Positions 13,001 through 26,330 are shown, numbered from the stretch's first letter. The stretch: DNA of 64,000 bases from Casuarius casuarius (GCA_003342895.1 PTFA01000020.1:3653437-3717436); one strand, 5' to 3'. Notes: a model not told the origin generated them from the letters alone. Made by a program: numbers and translations.

Positions 13001-14880
13001 TACTGATTTATTCTGTTTCAGCACTGGGTACAACCTATGTTACACAGTGCTGGCAAGGCCCTAACTCGGTAATAATAGTATTTACATAAAAATGTTGTAT
13101 TTTCTACATGGGTGGAAAGAAACCCTAAGGTTCTTTTGAGCACTTACCTTGTATGCTAATGATCTATTTTTATTACCAACACACATTCGCTACCTTTAAA
13201 ATTAGAATTTGCTTTAATTGGGAAGCAGAGTTTTACCCAGCCTTTACAAGCAATACTCAACTAACAGTGCTAGTTTAAATACTTTATGCTCTATTTGCAG
13301 GCTGGCTACATCTTGCTATTGGAAATTTTGCATATGAAATGAAAAGGATATTTCAGTGATAACCATTTGAGTAGCTATGTCAAGTTCTGACAGGGATCCT
13401 ATCACACTGCTCTCCCAGGAAGTTACTCCATTAGTTTAGGTAGCGTACATCTAAGCTATTTGCTGCAGTCTTGCTGATTTAGTGCTGCTAAAATGAAGAT
13501 GACAACACGTAGTAATAGGTGCTACATAAACTGCTCCATAAAATCTTCTATGCAATATAAAACCAACTTGCAACTTCCTAATGAATATTTCTCTAAATAT
13601 AAGTTTTCAGTATCATTAGTCATAGCTTTCAAGGATTTCTCTGATAAACTAGGAGCTGCCTAGTCCCTTCTGAGTAACCATTGCCTGTGCATACAGTCAC
13701 TGAAAAACCTTTCTCCAAGAAGTATCTTATGCTAGGCAAGACACAAGAAAAGTTCAAATAGTCAAAATGTAGCAAGCATTTACCTGCAGCCTGCAGGACA
13801 GTCTAGTTACAATGAGAGTTGTCAGTAACTTCCCCTGAAAAAAAGCATAACAGAGTAACTACTACAGGCTGTAAATATATCAGATTATATTTAAAAATCA
13901 AAAATGCATATCTTTCTACAAATATCCCATGTATGAAAAATCTTACTGCCATTACAGTTATTGATAGGATGTAATTTTCATAAAGTGATGGGGCACCTAA
14001 TTATGATACTTGAATGAATCTTACATAATCCTGTCTTCATTGTCAAAACTGTATATGAATGATAAGCAATTGGAAAATGATGTGTTTTGGCACTTCTGTG
14101 CTACCTAGAAGGTGAAATAAGATGTCTGAGTAGAGCAGTTCTTCCCTAATGTCTTTTCAAGTATTTTCCAAAACTCTGTATTCAATGAAAATTAAAATGG
14201 ATTACATATTCTTATGCAGTGACAAACATTAGTTCAGATCCTGTGGCCTCAAGGACTCTATGTAGCTGCAGTACCTGAAGCATGTTGTTTTCAATACTTT
14301 ATCACCCTCTTTTAAAAATGAGGCAGAACTANCCAAAAGCAAATACTATTGCCATAGGTTTGTAACAGGGACTCCCAAGCCAGCCATACTGGAAATGCTA
14401 TGGGGGCCTCTGGAATGTTTTTTTTCATTGATGTATTTACCTGCCTTTGAAGCACTGGGTATTTTGCTCCCTCTCCTCTGCCTTTAGGAATAGGGAAGTT
14501 GTACCAGGTAGCCCAAGTTTAATATTGAGGCAGTAATTATCAGAAACAAAGAAATCTCTCGTAAGAATTTATCATTTGTTTTCATACTTTTGATCTATAC
14601 AGAATCCTCATGAAATTCAGACTGTTAAATAACTTGCTTGACCTTGTTAAAAACATTTCATTTCACTTGTGGGTAAAAATTGTTGACCATATGATACTGT
14701 ACAAACAGTTTACATAGAATATTGCAAGGTGCTAAGCATTTTGGTTCTCTCCAGTTAAACCCATAAACACTCAATTTTAAGACTGATCATACTTGGCATT
14801 CTTGACAGAATTAAGCTCATAGCTATAGGTGTTACATTTTAAAATAAATTGTAAAACTGTCAATCTAAATATCATGAATT
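10020..14880. other. Unique non-coding DNA, nothing recognised
   Basis: There is no supported gene, RNA or named repeat. The stretch is AT-rich, with only short chance open frames. A fragment near 12,425 (TTTTGGCCATTGTGACTTCA) faintly resembles the dispersed motif family listed at 22.7, 46.4, 48.2 and 52.6 kb, but it is too short to call. Confidence 0.55.
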
Positions 14881-14884
14881 ACTC

Positions 14885-14945
14885 TAAAGTTAGCTTTGAA
14901 CTTATAATGAAGACCTATCTGGTCAAATTCTGTGATTCTATAAAT
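14885..14945 (+). mobile_element. Probable CR1 3' end remnant
   Basis: The stretch ends in ATTCTGTGATTCTATAAAT. This resembles the terminal octamer repeat of CR1 LINEs (units close to ATTCTATG), and a GAAGACCTATCTGGTC phrase fits the usual sequence just before it. Only the last tens of bases are left. Orientation is + because the octamers are at the right end. Confidence 0.45.
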
Positions 14946-15129
14946 CATTTAAAAATTGTTTACATGATGTGTTTTATCCACTAATTTACTTTAGATTCTT
15001 ATGCTCTGATTTAAATATACAGTCAGAACTATATTTCACATTAGTTGGTATTTACACTTCCAATTTACAGTCTGGGGTTAAACAGTACCAGCAGATTAAG
15101 AATTAGACAAACTCATGGTCAACAGGTCA

Positions 15130-15325
15130 CCAAATGGACTCGAAGGACTAGGCAGGGATGCAACCCCTCCCCGAGGCACTCCAGAGTGCTGGGGAGTCAA
15201 GAGGACTAGACTGCTGAAAGTGCACAGGCTCGCTGCCCTTCCCTATGCCAATGCCAGAGACAGAGCACTGGGACAGATGGGCCACTAGTCTGGTCCAGCA
15301 GAGCATTTCTTCCCTTCTCAAATTT
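15130..15325 (+). mobile_element. CR1 LINE 3' end
   Basis: At 15,247-15,320 the sequence follows the conserved CR1 terminus: a CCAGAGACAG phrase, then ACTGGGACAGATGGGCCACT, then TCTGGTCCAGCAGAGC and a T-rich end. This is the region that in turtle, crocodilian and bird CR1 reads as a tracked ACTGGGCTAGATGGACC / GGTCTGACCCAGTA block. The element is 5' truncated, non-coding and diverged. An unusually long A-tract begins directly at its 3' edge. Confidence 0.7.
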
Positions 15326-15326
15326 A

Positions 15327-15327
15327 N

Positions 15328-15368
<41 letters not shown>

Positions 15369-15394
15369 AGAGAGAGAGGGAGAGAGAGAAAAGA
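15327..15394. repeat. Long A tract plus (GA)n microsatellite
   Basis: After one N at 15,327 there are 38 consecutive A (15,328-15,365), then GA repeats to about 15,388 and a short A-rich end. The N and the length suggest the true repeat number is uncertain. It directly abuts a CR1 3' end. Confidence 0.9.
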
Positions 15395-15399
15395 TAAGC

Positions 15400-18300
15400 A
15401 AGCAAAAAGAAAAAAACATTACTCAGCTATCTGTTTCTTTGTTGTAAACTTGTCTTTCTCTTCCTACTGTAATAGTAGCTAGAGGAGAAGAATACTGAAT
15501 AAAATATGCTTGTGACTAACAATGATTTATGATGCAAGGTCAAAATTTAGCCCAAATACTGCTTTTTTTCTTTTCGAAAAGCAGCAACATGTGGGGAAGA
15601 AGGGGATTAGTAACTGCAGTGTCTTTTCACTTGACAAAATGATCATTCCTAGTGTGGACAAACAAAGACAAAAAATGCAACAACAAACAAGCAACACAAT
15701 AGCTCTTTTGTGGCCACCAAGAACTCACGAAAATATTATTTTCCCTCCCTTCGTTCATTTGCATATTTATTTGTAGAAGGCAAAACATAACTATATAGAT
15801 CATTTAAATTCTGAAAGATATGAAACTTGAATGACTCAATGGAAAATTCTCAGAAATAATCTCGATGAAGTGGTTTTATTCATCTCATTCTATTCTCAAG
15901 GGCTGACATATGCGTAAAAGGGGAACATGATCCCTTGCACATGTTCTCCATGAGGACTGCGTGTAGCACAATCATTAACTTAAAACAAGCTCTGCTGACT
16001 CTTGCTCAAAGGCATTGCTGAATTCAAACCAAAAGAATTCAGANGGGCATTTCTCCATCTACTCTGAGCAGTGAACAGGGTAAAAGGACAATCCTCTTTC
16101 ACTGCACCAAGTATTACAGGGTTTCAACAGACCTACGTGATCTGTCCCAACACTTCCGCTGTGCAGTGTGGGACAAATTTTAAAGCCGACCTTCCTTTCC
16201 TGTCCTGCTGCAGGCTGAGAACCCACAGGGATGGATGAGAGGCCTTGACAGCTGGGACTGCGCATCACTAGACGCTGCCAAGACGGTGAGATCCTACCAC
16301 CACCACTTCAGGGAGTCNCCTTCTGTCAGTCCCTCACAGACGAAATGACACTGCAGTTAGCCCATACACAACGAGTGCTGTGTATGTGTGAAAGGGCTTT
16401 AATTCCCTGCTGCAGCGAATGGAAATCGCAGGGTGGTGACATGAGCTCCAGAAGAACAAGGCCAACTGAGGGCACAGAAACTTATCTGCGAGGACAGCAG
16501 CCCTACTGGAGTCTTCTTTATTGAGCTGAGAGACGGCACAAGCCCCCCTTTCCACAAAGGCACCAGGCTTTGCTCTAGTACCACCTTGGCTACTGCTAGG
16601 TTCTCCGAGGGTTATGCCCCCTATTTTTAATTTGGCTGGTTTCCTTGTTTGTCAGTTCTACCATACGGTCCTAAACCTTGACAGAGAAGATCCACCTCTA
16701 GACTCAAAAAAACAAAACATATGGAACACTATTCCAGAAGCTGGAATTAAAATCAAAAGTTTCACCATGATTACTGCTTTGAGCTGCTAGAGAAAACCAG
16801 CTGCAATGATTAATCACGTAAACTACCTTGTCCATTTTGGGGAATAGAAAACCCAACCTCTGTATAGTAGGTTTTTCAGCAAGAAAATTTATAATTTGTT
16901 GATTAAAAAGTAATCAGTCCATTACAAAAGATCACCTTGGGTCAAATCAAAGCAAAGAGTTGATTTTTCAGAAAAATAATATTTTGTTTTGAGTCAGTTC
17001 AACTTCTTTTAACAGCCATTTGAGTTTCTCACAGTGTCTCATTGGAAGTGTACACTGGATATTTCCCCTTTGAGCTATTCTGTCCTGCCTCGTATACCTG
17101 GTATATATGGTTTTAACATCTTCCCTCTAGTTAAACCTCAAGAGTAAACTATGGGAGTAAATATGTATGTGGTGCCCTCATAAGATAAATGGAGTAAAGA
17201 GAGAGCCTAGCTCACTGGAAGCGATAAATATTTTATAAGAAAAAAAGAACAATTATACCGGGTCAGATAAAAAATCACTTAGTATATGTTTTTGTTTTTG
17301 ACAGTGGTCAGTAGAAGAGGCAAGGAGAAACAAGAAAGTTAGGGGCTATTTGCTTCTTCTAACATATTGTCCCAGCTTCCAAAAATATGCTATTTCTGGG
17401 ACTTCCTGAGCAAGAGACTGCATCCAAGCCACTGTGTGTAAGAACTACTTCGTCCTTCTTGAAATGAATATTTTGGTCCATTTTTAAACACATTTATGCT
17501 TTTGGCCTTCAGAACTTTCTGCGGCAATGAGTGTTTCAATTTAATTATGCATTGTATGAAAAAAGGACTTTCCTTGATTCATTTTAAAACTTTTATTTTA
17601 AATTGGTATCGGGTGGCTTCCAGTTCTTTCACAATAAGAAATAGAGAATAATGACTCCCTTGCTACCATGCAATCATCATTTTTCAAACTTGTACCATAT
17701 CCCTTCTCATTGCCTCTTCTCCATTTCCATTTATTCTCTCTTCCTGTGTAAACATTTCCTATGTTGGATCTCCCCTGTGCTCTTCCATGTCCCTAGAATT
17801 ACAGTTCCCAGGAGTCTCCCGAAGCAGTTCAGGGGACAAGAAAAAATGTCAAATTAATTTAAAACAAAACTTTTCAAAATTTCCAAATCATACTTTTCAT
17901 CCCCTTTCTGTGTATATTTTAGTAATGTTCAACAGAGGTATAAAAAGAGCTACAAAAACTTAACAAGTTTTCTGGGAATAAGAATTGAGATTTCAACCAG
18001 TTTTATCAGAAGTTTTCCAAAATGAACTTGTGCAGTTTGTCCTTACATCTATTTTTTGCAGATTCATACTGTCATTAGGATTAAAAGTTCAATTTACCAC
18101 AAAATTTAAGCCATCTCCATAAGCAACTCCCTTAACTGAGATGCATACGTATTGTTTTCCTTTTTTTTTTAATTTGACATACTGGGTCACCAACTCTGGA
18201 AGTCAAATTGACTGCAAGCAGATACGAAACAGCTTTCCTTTTGAAGTTGAATGAAGTATAAGGCAGCAGAAATACAGAGAAGTAAATCTGATTTGGTTTT

Positions 18301-18585
18301 AATATCCCTTTTTAATAGAATAGGTCACCTTGACAAAACAAGGTAATGACCTGCAAGTCTAAACTAACTCAATCGGTTTTGGTGGATTTGCACTGGTTTA
18401 GGGACAGGGAGAAGGATTTATCATCCGATGTTTTCCTTTAAACACTGCTCTAAATGTCACGCTGCAGGCAGATATTTTCTGGAAACTTCTAACGCTGTCA
18501 GACTAACGCTTGACAGCTAGGCACACATGGTTCAGCAGAGAGGTTTTGCTCTCAAAAAAATGCGAGGCTGCACACTGACATGAAG
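15400..18585. other. Non-coding DNA, nothing recognised
   Basis: I see no gene or named repeat. The block at 16,050-16,620 is richer in GC than its surroundings and has open frames on the minus strand, but these overlap one another in different frames and look like chance. Poly-T stretches near 18,162 are low complexity. Confidence 0.5.
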
Positions 18586-18589
18586 CTGC

Positions 18590-19140
18590 TCGAGTCTGGC
18601 GTTGAGGCACCGGGGCTGTAAGTCATTCTCGGATAGCATTACTAAGATAACAAAAATGCGTACGCTGTTTTTCCAGCCCCGCGTTTGGAGAAGAAGCAGA
18701 GCAGGGCTGTCAGGACGGCGGCCCGGCGGCCGGCTCTGCACAAGGTCTCCTGTCCTGCCACGTCCCCCTCTTGCCACTGGCCGCGCCCGCTTGCCCCGTT
18801 TGCTCCGAAAATAAATCAGCCTCATCTGCCGCAGTTTGATTTCTTTCTTTTTTCCGCCTCAGCCTCCGGGTGCCACTCTCCCTTTGAAAGCCTGTTTCCA
18901 CCGCACCATATGGCAGCTGAGAGAAGGGCGCAGCAACGCTGCGGCTCCTCACAAAAGCGGCTGCGCTGTCAATGTGCCTCATGAATGCATGAGACACAGT
19001 CATGTATAGAGGAGTGCCTCCAGCCCGGGCAGGGAGGACTAAAGCGGAGGCTGAGGCCTGCCACCACCTCAGCGCGAAGAAAGGCAGCAGCCTGCTTGGC
19101 GGCTCATCCACGCCTCCCCCCGCCTCGGCTTTCACACCAA
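18590..19140. promoter_or_regulatory. CpG-rich island, candidate regulatory element
   Basis: CpG density jumps sharply: I count about 15 CpG in 18,661-18,840, against almost none in most kilobases around it, and high density continues to about 19,140. GC content is high throughout. Sequence features include GCGGCCCGGCGGCCGG-type GC boxes (18,718-18,733), a CATATGGCAGCTG double E-box near 18,907-18,919, and the imperfect palindrome CTCATGAATGCATGAG at 18,978-18,993. In vertebrates such islands mark promoters or polycomb-regulated enhancers. No TATA box or convincing first exon is visible on either strand, so the direction is unknown. The open frames here, up to 141 codons on the minus strand, are explained by the scarcity of stops in GC-rich DNA. 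Confidence 0.6.
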
Positions 19141-19259
19141 AATCCTATTAGCTCTATTAAGGACGTGAGGCACAGAGTGTGTGGCAGAACAAGAAATTCA
19201 ATTAGGCCACCTTATTTACTCTCTATCGCTGTTTTTGAGAGAGGATCATACTACTAAAA

Positions 19260-20520
19260 TAAAAAATAGAACTGGCTTTAATAGTGCACTAAGAATAAAT
19301 AAGCAAGTCCCATCCCAAGCAGGGGATGAGCGTGCTACTCCCCGTGCGTCTGCACACTTACAGCAAACCGCAAACTGAACACTTCCAGGAGGAAGCTGAA
19401 ACCTGTCTGAAGCGTGCTGTTCACTGATAGGTTTCTTTTGCCAAACCAGTCACTTTCTCAAGCTACCGTTGATACAGACAAAGGACTTTGAGGCTGGAAA
19501 ACTAAGCTAGACCTAATATCATGTGTGCACATTTAGCTCTTATAGAAGAATTACACATTATTTTTAAATACGAGAGAAATGCAAACTAGCACTTCCAAAG
19601 CATATGTTTCTCCCCTCTCCTGTCCCCTTTTCTCATTTTCTGTATGTGAAGCATTTGGTATGCTTTAGTCCATAGAAATGTCCACAAAATACCATCTTTC
19701 TGCATAAGGTTAACACAGTGCCAGAAAATATATACACCTGAAATAAAACATTTTTTACAAACTTCTTTCCACTACGAGAGGAAGGGAAAAACCATCACTC
19801 TTGTGCAGCATAATGCAACAGTCTGTACTTCTGAATAACTATGTTACTGAACTTAAGCCCAAAAAACAGTGCTGCTTTTACTCCAGCAGAATGAAGTACT
19901 AGTTAAACCATTAAACTAGAACTGCATTACTGACTCTCCCCCTGAAAGGCCTCAAAAATCACAAAACTCTGTGTCCCTGGGGTTATTTAAAGGAACCTGG
20001 GCAAGCGTCCAAATGCTGGTATATGTGACCTTTACAAAGTATTCAACAATAACAGTTCCCAATGAAATAAATCAATGAACATGTGTATAGTAACTCAGCA
20101 GTGGCATGAAAGTTTCAAGACGGAATTGTATCAACACAGTTGAATCATGTCCCTACAATCAGTCTGGAAGATTTTACTGACTGCATAGCATATGTAATTA
20201 CATAAAATATGTTTACAGCATCTCACTACAAGTCTTCCTTCTTGGAATGCTCTTAATGTAAAGATATCGAACAGCACTATATACATATGTATATATTAAA
20301 GCCACTGTTTATAAGCCTGTAATGATTCACAGACAACTGAAAAAGAATTAGTTTCAAAAATAAACCACAATTAATTCAGAAGTGTAAAAATTGCACTTGA
20401 AAGGGTTTTGAAGGCCTCTTTTTTAAAAGAACTCTGCCATACATAGGAAAAACCTATTGTAAACGCTGCTCGGAAATGCCTCTGAAAGGGTCCTGGAGAA
20501 GTAAACGACAAAAGAAGTGC
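19260..20520. other. Non-coding DNA between two candidate regulatory blocks
   Basis: This is AT-rich, with no gene or repeat recognised. The flank at 19,141-19,230 has homeodomain-type CAATTAGG and TATTAGC words, and may belong to the CpG-island element. An alternating AT/TA word occurs at about 20,279-20,297. Confidence 0.45.
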
Positions 20521-20529
20521 ACAATATTT

Positions 20530-20890
20530 GTTAGACTTAATAAAACTTAAATGCCATTAGGTTTTTTAAATCGTAACAGCTAGCCTTTAAGCTCTCATCT
20601 GCCAGCCTGTCTTGTGCTGGAGTCCCCACTCGGAGGGAGCAGAAAGCAGGGAACAATGCGGCTATTCAGGCTCGCCCATTCATCGCAACCACATCTGTTT
20701 ACATGGCCTGTGCCCACTTCTGAAAGGGCTTGTCCTCCCACCTCCATTTTATCTCACATGGCCTTGAATGGCTGGCGGTCTGGAATCTTTTCTCCTGGAA
20801 ATCTGCAGTTTCAAATTTATTTTATGAGACCAAAGCTGAAAGACAGCCTAACAATAACATTTGCACGTTTCTATCGTCTGTCTTGAATTT
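20530..20890. promoter_or_regulatory. Motif-rich block, possible conserved element
   Basis: This stretch has even base composition, no simple repeats and dense transcription-factor-like words. They include a SOX-type AACAATG, TTTATCTCAC, AATTTATTTTATGAG and TAACAATAAC. It lies 1.4 kb from the CpG island. The call as a conserved non-coding element is inference from texture only and needs an alignment. Confidence 0.25.
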
Positions 20891-20899
20891 TATTGTAAT

Positions 20900-22670
20900 C
20901 TGAGAACAACTCTAAAGTTGTTCCAAACTACCTGGTTTCAAAGTTAGTCTAACATAGAATATTGCCACTGAACTTGTGGGGTTCAATTTTGCACTTAGCC
21001 CTTTGATTACATACATTTCTAAGTATTTTTTTTCCTGTACAAATAATTTTATGGTTCAAATATTTTCCATAGAGCAATGACAGTACCCCCAGAAGGAATA
21101 AAAAGTATTTTTCCCAAAAAGTATTTTTGCCTTACATACTACCGTGTTTAGAGTCCATAGCTTTACATTCTGCACTACACTAAACAGTTTATGTAGAAAT
21201 ACGACAACAACAAATTTTAATGTATTTAGATTCCAGTTCTGCACCTTTCACACTGAGCATTACTTCGCACAGCAGATACTTCACGGAAACCCCCTCATTT
21301 AAGGAAATTTAAAATGGCTGGAGACAGATAGACTAATCCCATGTTTTTACTCCAATCAAAACTTCAACTGATATGAAAATGGTGTGTCACTTTCAGAGAC
21401 TGAGAAACCTGTGTCAACCAGTGAAAGTCAGAGATGTTTAGCACCTCCTGGCTTATGGTTGAAAAGTCTCTGCATGCCAGTGTGAGAACCAGTTCTGTGT
21501 AACAACATGTAAATGCAAAGGAACCTTGTGAATTCAATTTCAGCATGATTTGTCTCCACTGATTAAGTGCATTCAATGAACTTAGGGAAATTTTGCCTGA
21601 ATAAAGAATGCAGGCTCATATGTCTGCCAAAGCCATTACAGTAATGGTACCATAAAAGCTGAAAAACCTGAAAAGACTAGGAAAAGACTAGCTCAGATGT
21701 ACACTGTGAGTCTCAGGTGAATTACTGTGAACTTGTGTACTGCTTGGTAAATTGCTGTGCAGACTTTGTTCATCATACAGTTTGTACTGTATCTCCTTGC
21801 TTCCAGCTGCCGAACTGCATTCAAGATCAGCTAACACTACATTACGTATTTTCTTGATGGTACCCTTCCAAACACACTAGCTGCCATGGTTATATTAAGG
21901 CTCTGCAAGTAAGAGCATATGAGCAAAAACTCACTTATTCGGTCTTGAACTTGCTTGGTGACGGCTGTTGCTTTGTTTGGAACCTCTCTTCCATTCAGCT
22001 ATTTAATCTAATGATTTCTTTATGCACAAAGCAAAAATTTATTGAAAGGTCTTGGTAGAGCTAAGGAATATTACACGAGGTAAGCATTCTCTCTTTCTCC
22101 CTTTCTGTTTAATATAAATATAAATGGGGTGGCATACATACAAATAAGCACAGAACAGATAGATGCCTTCTCTTTTTCTTCATGTTCGCACAAGGTACAA
22201 GAGAAGAGATGGTCCTTGACTCTAGGAAACGTGCACTGTGGTTAAATAAGGAGGGATTGACAGTGTGTCCTAGGATTGTACAGATTTGCCAACGTATGCC
22301 CACTCCAATTGCCCACTGCACTTCAGCATCTGCAACCAAATGTCACATAAATCACTGTGAAATAAAGAGAGGAGGCCATGCATGGCACAAAGCTGTATGC
22401 CGAACAGTGTTAGTTTGTGACATGAGCCAGTCGATACAAACTCAAATTTCAAGCTGTGTCCTTTGCTTGCACTGTTGTACCCAAACATCACAGCACAGCT
22501 AGTGAATAAGTACTGTTAGCTGAGATTTATCATTCAGGAGAAGAATGGCATGTACTAGGACAGACCAAAAACACTGTGTGAAATCACAAGCAACATGAAT
22601 CCACTCTGAATGTATGGAGTCCCTAGGAGCATTATGGCCTTACCATGATATCCTTGAGGGTAGACTCCTG
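20900..22670. other. Non-coding DNA, nothing recognised
   Basis: No gene, RNA or named repeat is visible. An open frame of 106 codons at 22,182-22,502 overlaps two opposite-strand open frames, lacks splice or promoter context and is judged chance. Confidence 0.5.
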
Positions 22671-22679
22671 ACTCTGTTA

Positions 22680-22722
22680 AGTCCCAAGAAATTTTGCCAG
22701 TGACTTCAGCTGGGCCAATATA
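22680..22722 (+). repeat. Dispersed amniote motif, copy 1
   Basis: The core TTTTGCCAGTGACTTCAGC resembles a phrase common in sauropsid non-coding DNA in which an inverted CCCATTGACTTCAATGGG-type core is followed or preceded by TTTTGCC. Similar cores appear at about 46.45, 48.18 and 52.57 kb. I cannot name the parent element. Confidence 0.35.
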
Positions 22723-22729
22723 TTATCTT

Positions 22730-25700
22730 GAAAGGTCAAAATTTACAAAAGAAACTTTGATATAACATTAAGCATTTGTCTGAACATAAAAGAAAAAAAT
22801 AAATATTTTAGCATCTGCAGTCTAAATCATGGACTGTACTGCATCTGCCTGCAAATATAAGCATCAGAAGGCAAGTAACCAAGCAAAAGGAGAAAAGGGG
22901 AGTTTTATCAAAGCTGTAACATAAAATGAGGTCATTAAACTCAACTAGCTTTCTTTTCTTCTGCATTTATCTTGCATAGAGGCTAAAACATTACTTTTAT
23001 TGAAGAAAAGAGAGAGAAGAATTTAGGTTTATAGCTAAAAGTCAGTAGAGTCTGACCAAACTGAAATTCCAAGCTGCACACACATTTTTCGAATTAAAAA
23101 AGCACCACACAAGAATAAATGGTACAGTATTATGAATTAGATTAACATACAGGCCTCAGTGGCTTTTCTGCCTTACCTCTTTTTTAATTCTTTTAATTTT
23201 TTTATTATAATCAGTACAATTAATTTAAATGTAGACTATTACCAATGGTTTTACTTATTTTTGTCATGCTCTTGAAACATCGCAAGTCTTCAGCCCTCAA
23301 GACAAAAATTCCTCTATCTACTAAACAAGCACTGCACATACAGGGGAAATGAAATCTCCTCAACACCTTCTACCCACCATTTCCTCATGTGATGAGTGAA
23401 AAAGTTATTTGTAGTAGTATACGGTCTAGTAATAATTCTTACAGGATTTTCACTTACCAACAGCCACGATCATACTTTTATGGTATACGTATGTGTATGA
23501 AAATACTAAGACCAGAAGCAGACCTCAAGAAAGCACTTCCGACTGAGCACTCTGTGTACTGAAAATGAAGAATCAGATCTGCTATGCATGCTCACAGATT
23601 TATGTTTTACATATAACTCTTTCCTTCTAATGACAGTAAACAAATGTGAGACTTTTAAAAAAGCTTAGATTCCAGAATGATGTTTCATTTCGTACTGTGC
23701 AAAATGATCATAAACATAATGATGTCTTTTAAAAGAGCCTGAAAATAAACTGAAACTTTTCAGTCAAACAGAAAATTTCATTTAACCCAAATAAATGTGT
23801 CATTTCATCGACAAAGAAATATTCACGCAGCTCTAACGCATAATTCTTTTCACAGAGATAATGCTACCAGATAGTGACAACTTTTACCGTGCTGCCTATT
23901 GTAGATAAAGACGCTTTACACTATGTCTGGCTGGGCGCTTATGTTACTTACTTGGACGTTTGAACCTGTTGCTTAAGGGGAGGGAACAGAAGAGGAAGGT
24001 GAAAGACTCTATAGCATTGCTAATCCCTTGAGCCATCTGGTCACTTGAGGCCACGCTTTAGATTATGCTTATATTGAAAACCTATTCCTTTCATTCAGTT
24101 CCCTTGCATGCATCAATTTACCATTGGCTTTTTTTCTGTAGTAGAATTTCTTACAGTTGATCACGGGGAAAATCAATTGTCTTTTGATGCCACAGTAAAT
24201 ATGCACACTGGAAAGAGATTTATTTTTATTCATTTCCTCTCCTTCTCTACAACTTGCAGTGATTTGTAAAAATCGTTGATACATTTTTACAAAACTGAGT
24301 TGAAAACGAGGACAACTTTGTCCTTCGCAAAGAGGAAAATAACTAATTCCAGGACCACTTCTGTGTAATCTAGCAGAGTTTTATTAGATGACACAGATGC
24401 TGAAATATCCATGTTATGCAGGACTGGAAAGAACTGTTGTTAGATATCATCTTATAATTCTGCTATCAGAGAGGTAGCATTTACATGTTCAGTTATCTAA
24501 GAACAAATCTATATCTACACTGGTATGCTGTAAGCCTCCCAAACCTGGTAAAGTTGCATCCATACCATACAGCATATTGCACATTAAGCCTGTCCAAAAG
24601 GCTGGTGATTTGCTGGAGCATACACAAATTTCTGATCTATTGACACGTGCAGTTCTATATGAAGCCAAATCAATTGCGTCTCTGCCATGAAGCAGCAGNG
24701 AGACTTCACAGCTATTTGATTTCATTAGCTTTCCTATGCACTTGACAAAATTACTGTTCAGGACTTTGTGGCTAACCTTCAATAATGTGCAGTCTTTTCT
24801 GCTATTTCTTGTTTCATGCATAGGATTTTTTTTTATATTGTGGTCCCTGAGGTAGCTGCAAAGCAATTTTATCATAAATGTGCTGGTTCTGTGCACTCAA
24901 AGTGAAATCATGTTCTGCTGCATGATCTTTCCATATATTAATTAATTCTTTGCAGCACTTCTCCGGCTAGATAGCAGCTCTGATTTGTGAACCCTTCGTT
25001 CTTGGATAACCTTCTTTTAAAGACAAATTCTCCCCTTCACTGTTAAATCTACTTTTGAATAGCAAAATGAAGAGAGAACACTGTAAAGCACAGCACAGCA
25101 CAGCACAGGTAGGAAAAGGCAGATCAAAACATCTGAGAAATTAGCAGACTCTGGAAGACCTCTGGAAGTTACAAGTCTGAGTCATTTATAAAAGTGAGCC
25201 AAGGAGAGCAATGGCCTTTTAGGAAGCACACTTGAGCTTTTATCCATTGTTTCAGTTTCTGGTCATTGCCACTTGCACACAGCAGGATCAGAAAGGTGCA
25301 ATTACACAGCGCTGACTATCCATCATATGTACATGATACAAAAACTCTGGTCTGAAGCTCTGGCTCAATCTTTTAGGTGTGAGCCAGTCACTGCATCAAA
25401 TTTGCTCTCTCAAGACATAAAATTTGACCATTCTGGCATGAAAGAGAAAACAAAGGATAAGTCATATGATTAAAAACTGAAAATGGCAAGTTAGAATATA
25501 TAACCATTTGTCAATTCATGTTGTAAACACTGTGTGCTTGTGTTTGTCTGGCTGTCTCACCCTGGTTCTGCCAAACTGTCACCTGCAAACAAAGTAGAGA
25601 ACACTGATTACCAAACAAGAGCATATTGCAATATATTTGTTGGAAGTAACAGCTTGAAAGAAACTCAGTTTGTGTATGTTGCTATATACTCCTGCAAAAT

Positions 25701-26330
25701 CTACAAACTAGAAATTATTATCAGAGAGTTTATACTGCAATAGCTCCAAGATCCAAGAATGGCATGCCACCAATGAAGGTGACACACCATTCTGGTGAAG
25801 GCTGTAAGAGCAAGTGATTAGACACCGATGAGATCTACAAAGCTTTTAGGCTCTGAGATATTTAATGGACTCGACAATCCTAAATTATTACTTAGGATTC
25901 ATTATTATGTCTGGCCCTGGTACCTAAACAGGACCGACTCAACTGGGGTCCTCTAGTACATCCAGCCTTGGTATACGTTAAATCTTGTTCATGTTTCTAC
26001 TGCAGACAATTGGAAAACAAATTCCCACTGAACTAGGGTGAAATAGCAAGTCCCAGCTGAAGAACAGGATGGTCTCTGGATCAAATAATGAATTACTTGT
26101 ATTTCTACTAATATATCTGCTATTGGGATAGCTATGCTCTATAGAAAATTGCCTTTACCTCATAAAACTCCAATTCCACCATCAGTGTTTTGAGGCTTCA
26201 AGATCAAAATATATCAATCTAAATGGGATTGAACAATGATAAAATAAAGATTATTGAATAACATAAAACACACAAGAAATAAGAAAATGTTCACTTTATA
26301 AAGCATACAAGAGCATACTAATTGACAGGA
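22730..26330. other. Non-coding DNA, nothing recognised
   Basis: This is AT-rich with chance open frames only; the longest is 135 codons on the minus strand at 24,489-24,896, interrupted by an N. It holds one pentanucleotide microsatellite, listed separately. Confidence 0.5.
25088..25108. repeat. (GCACA)4 microsatellite
   Basis: There are four tandem GCACA units plus one G. It is a short pentanucleotide repeat with no associated element. Confidence 0.85.

Noticed and set aside
18710..19135. 141-codon minus-strand frame in the CpG island
   Set aside because: GC-rich DNA lacks stops, so overlapping long frames occur on both strands here. There is no Kozak context or domain.
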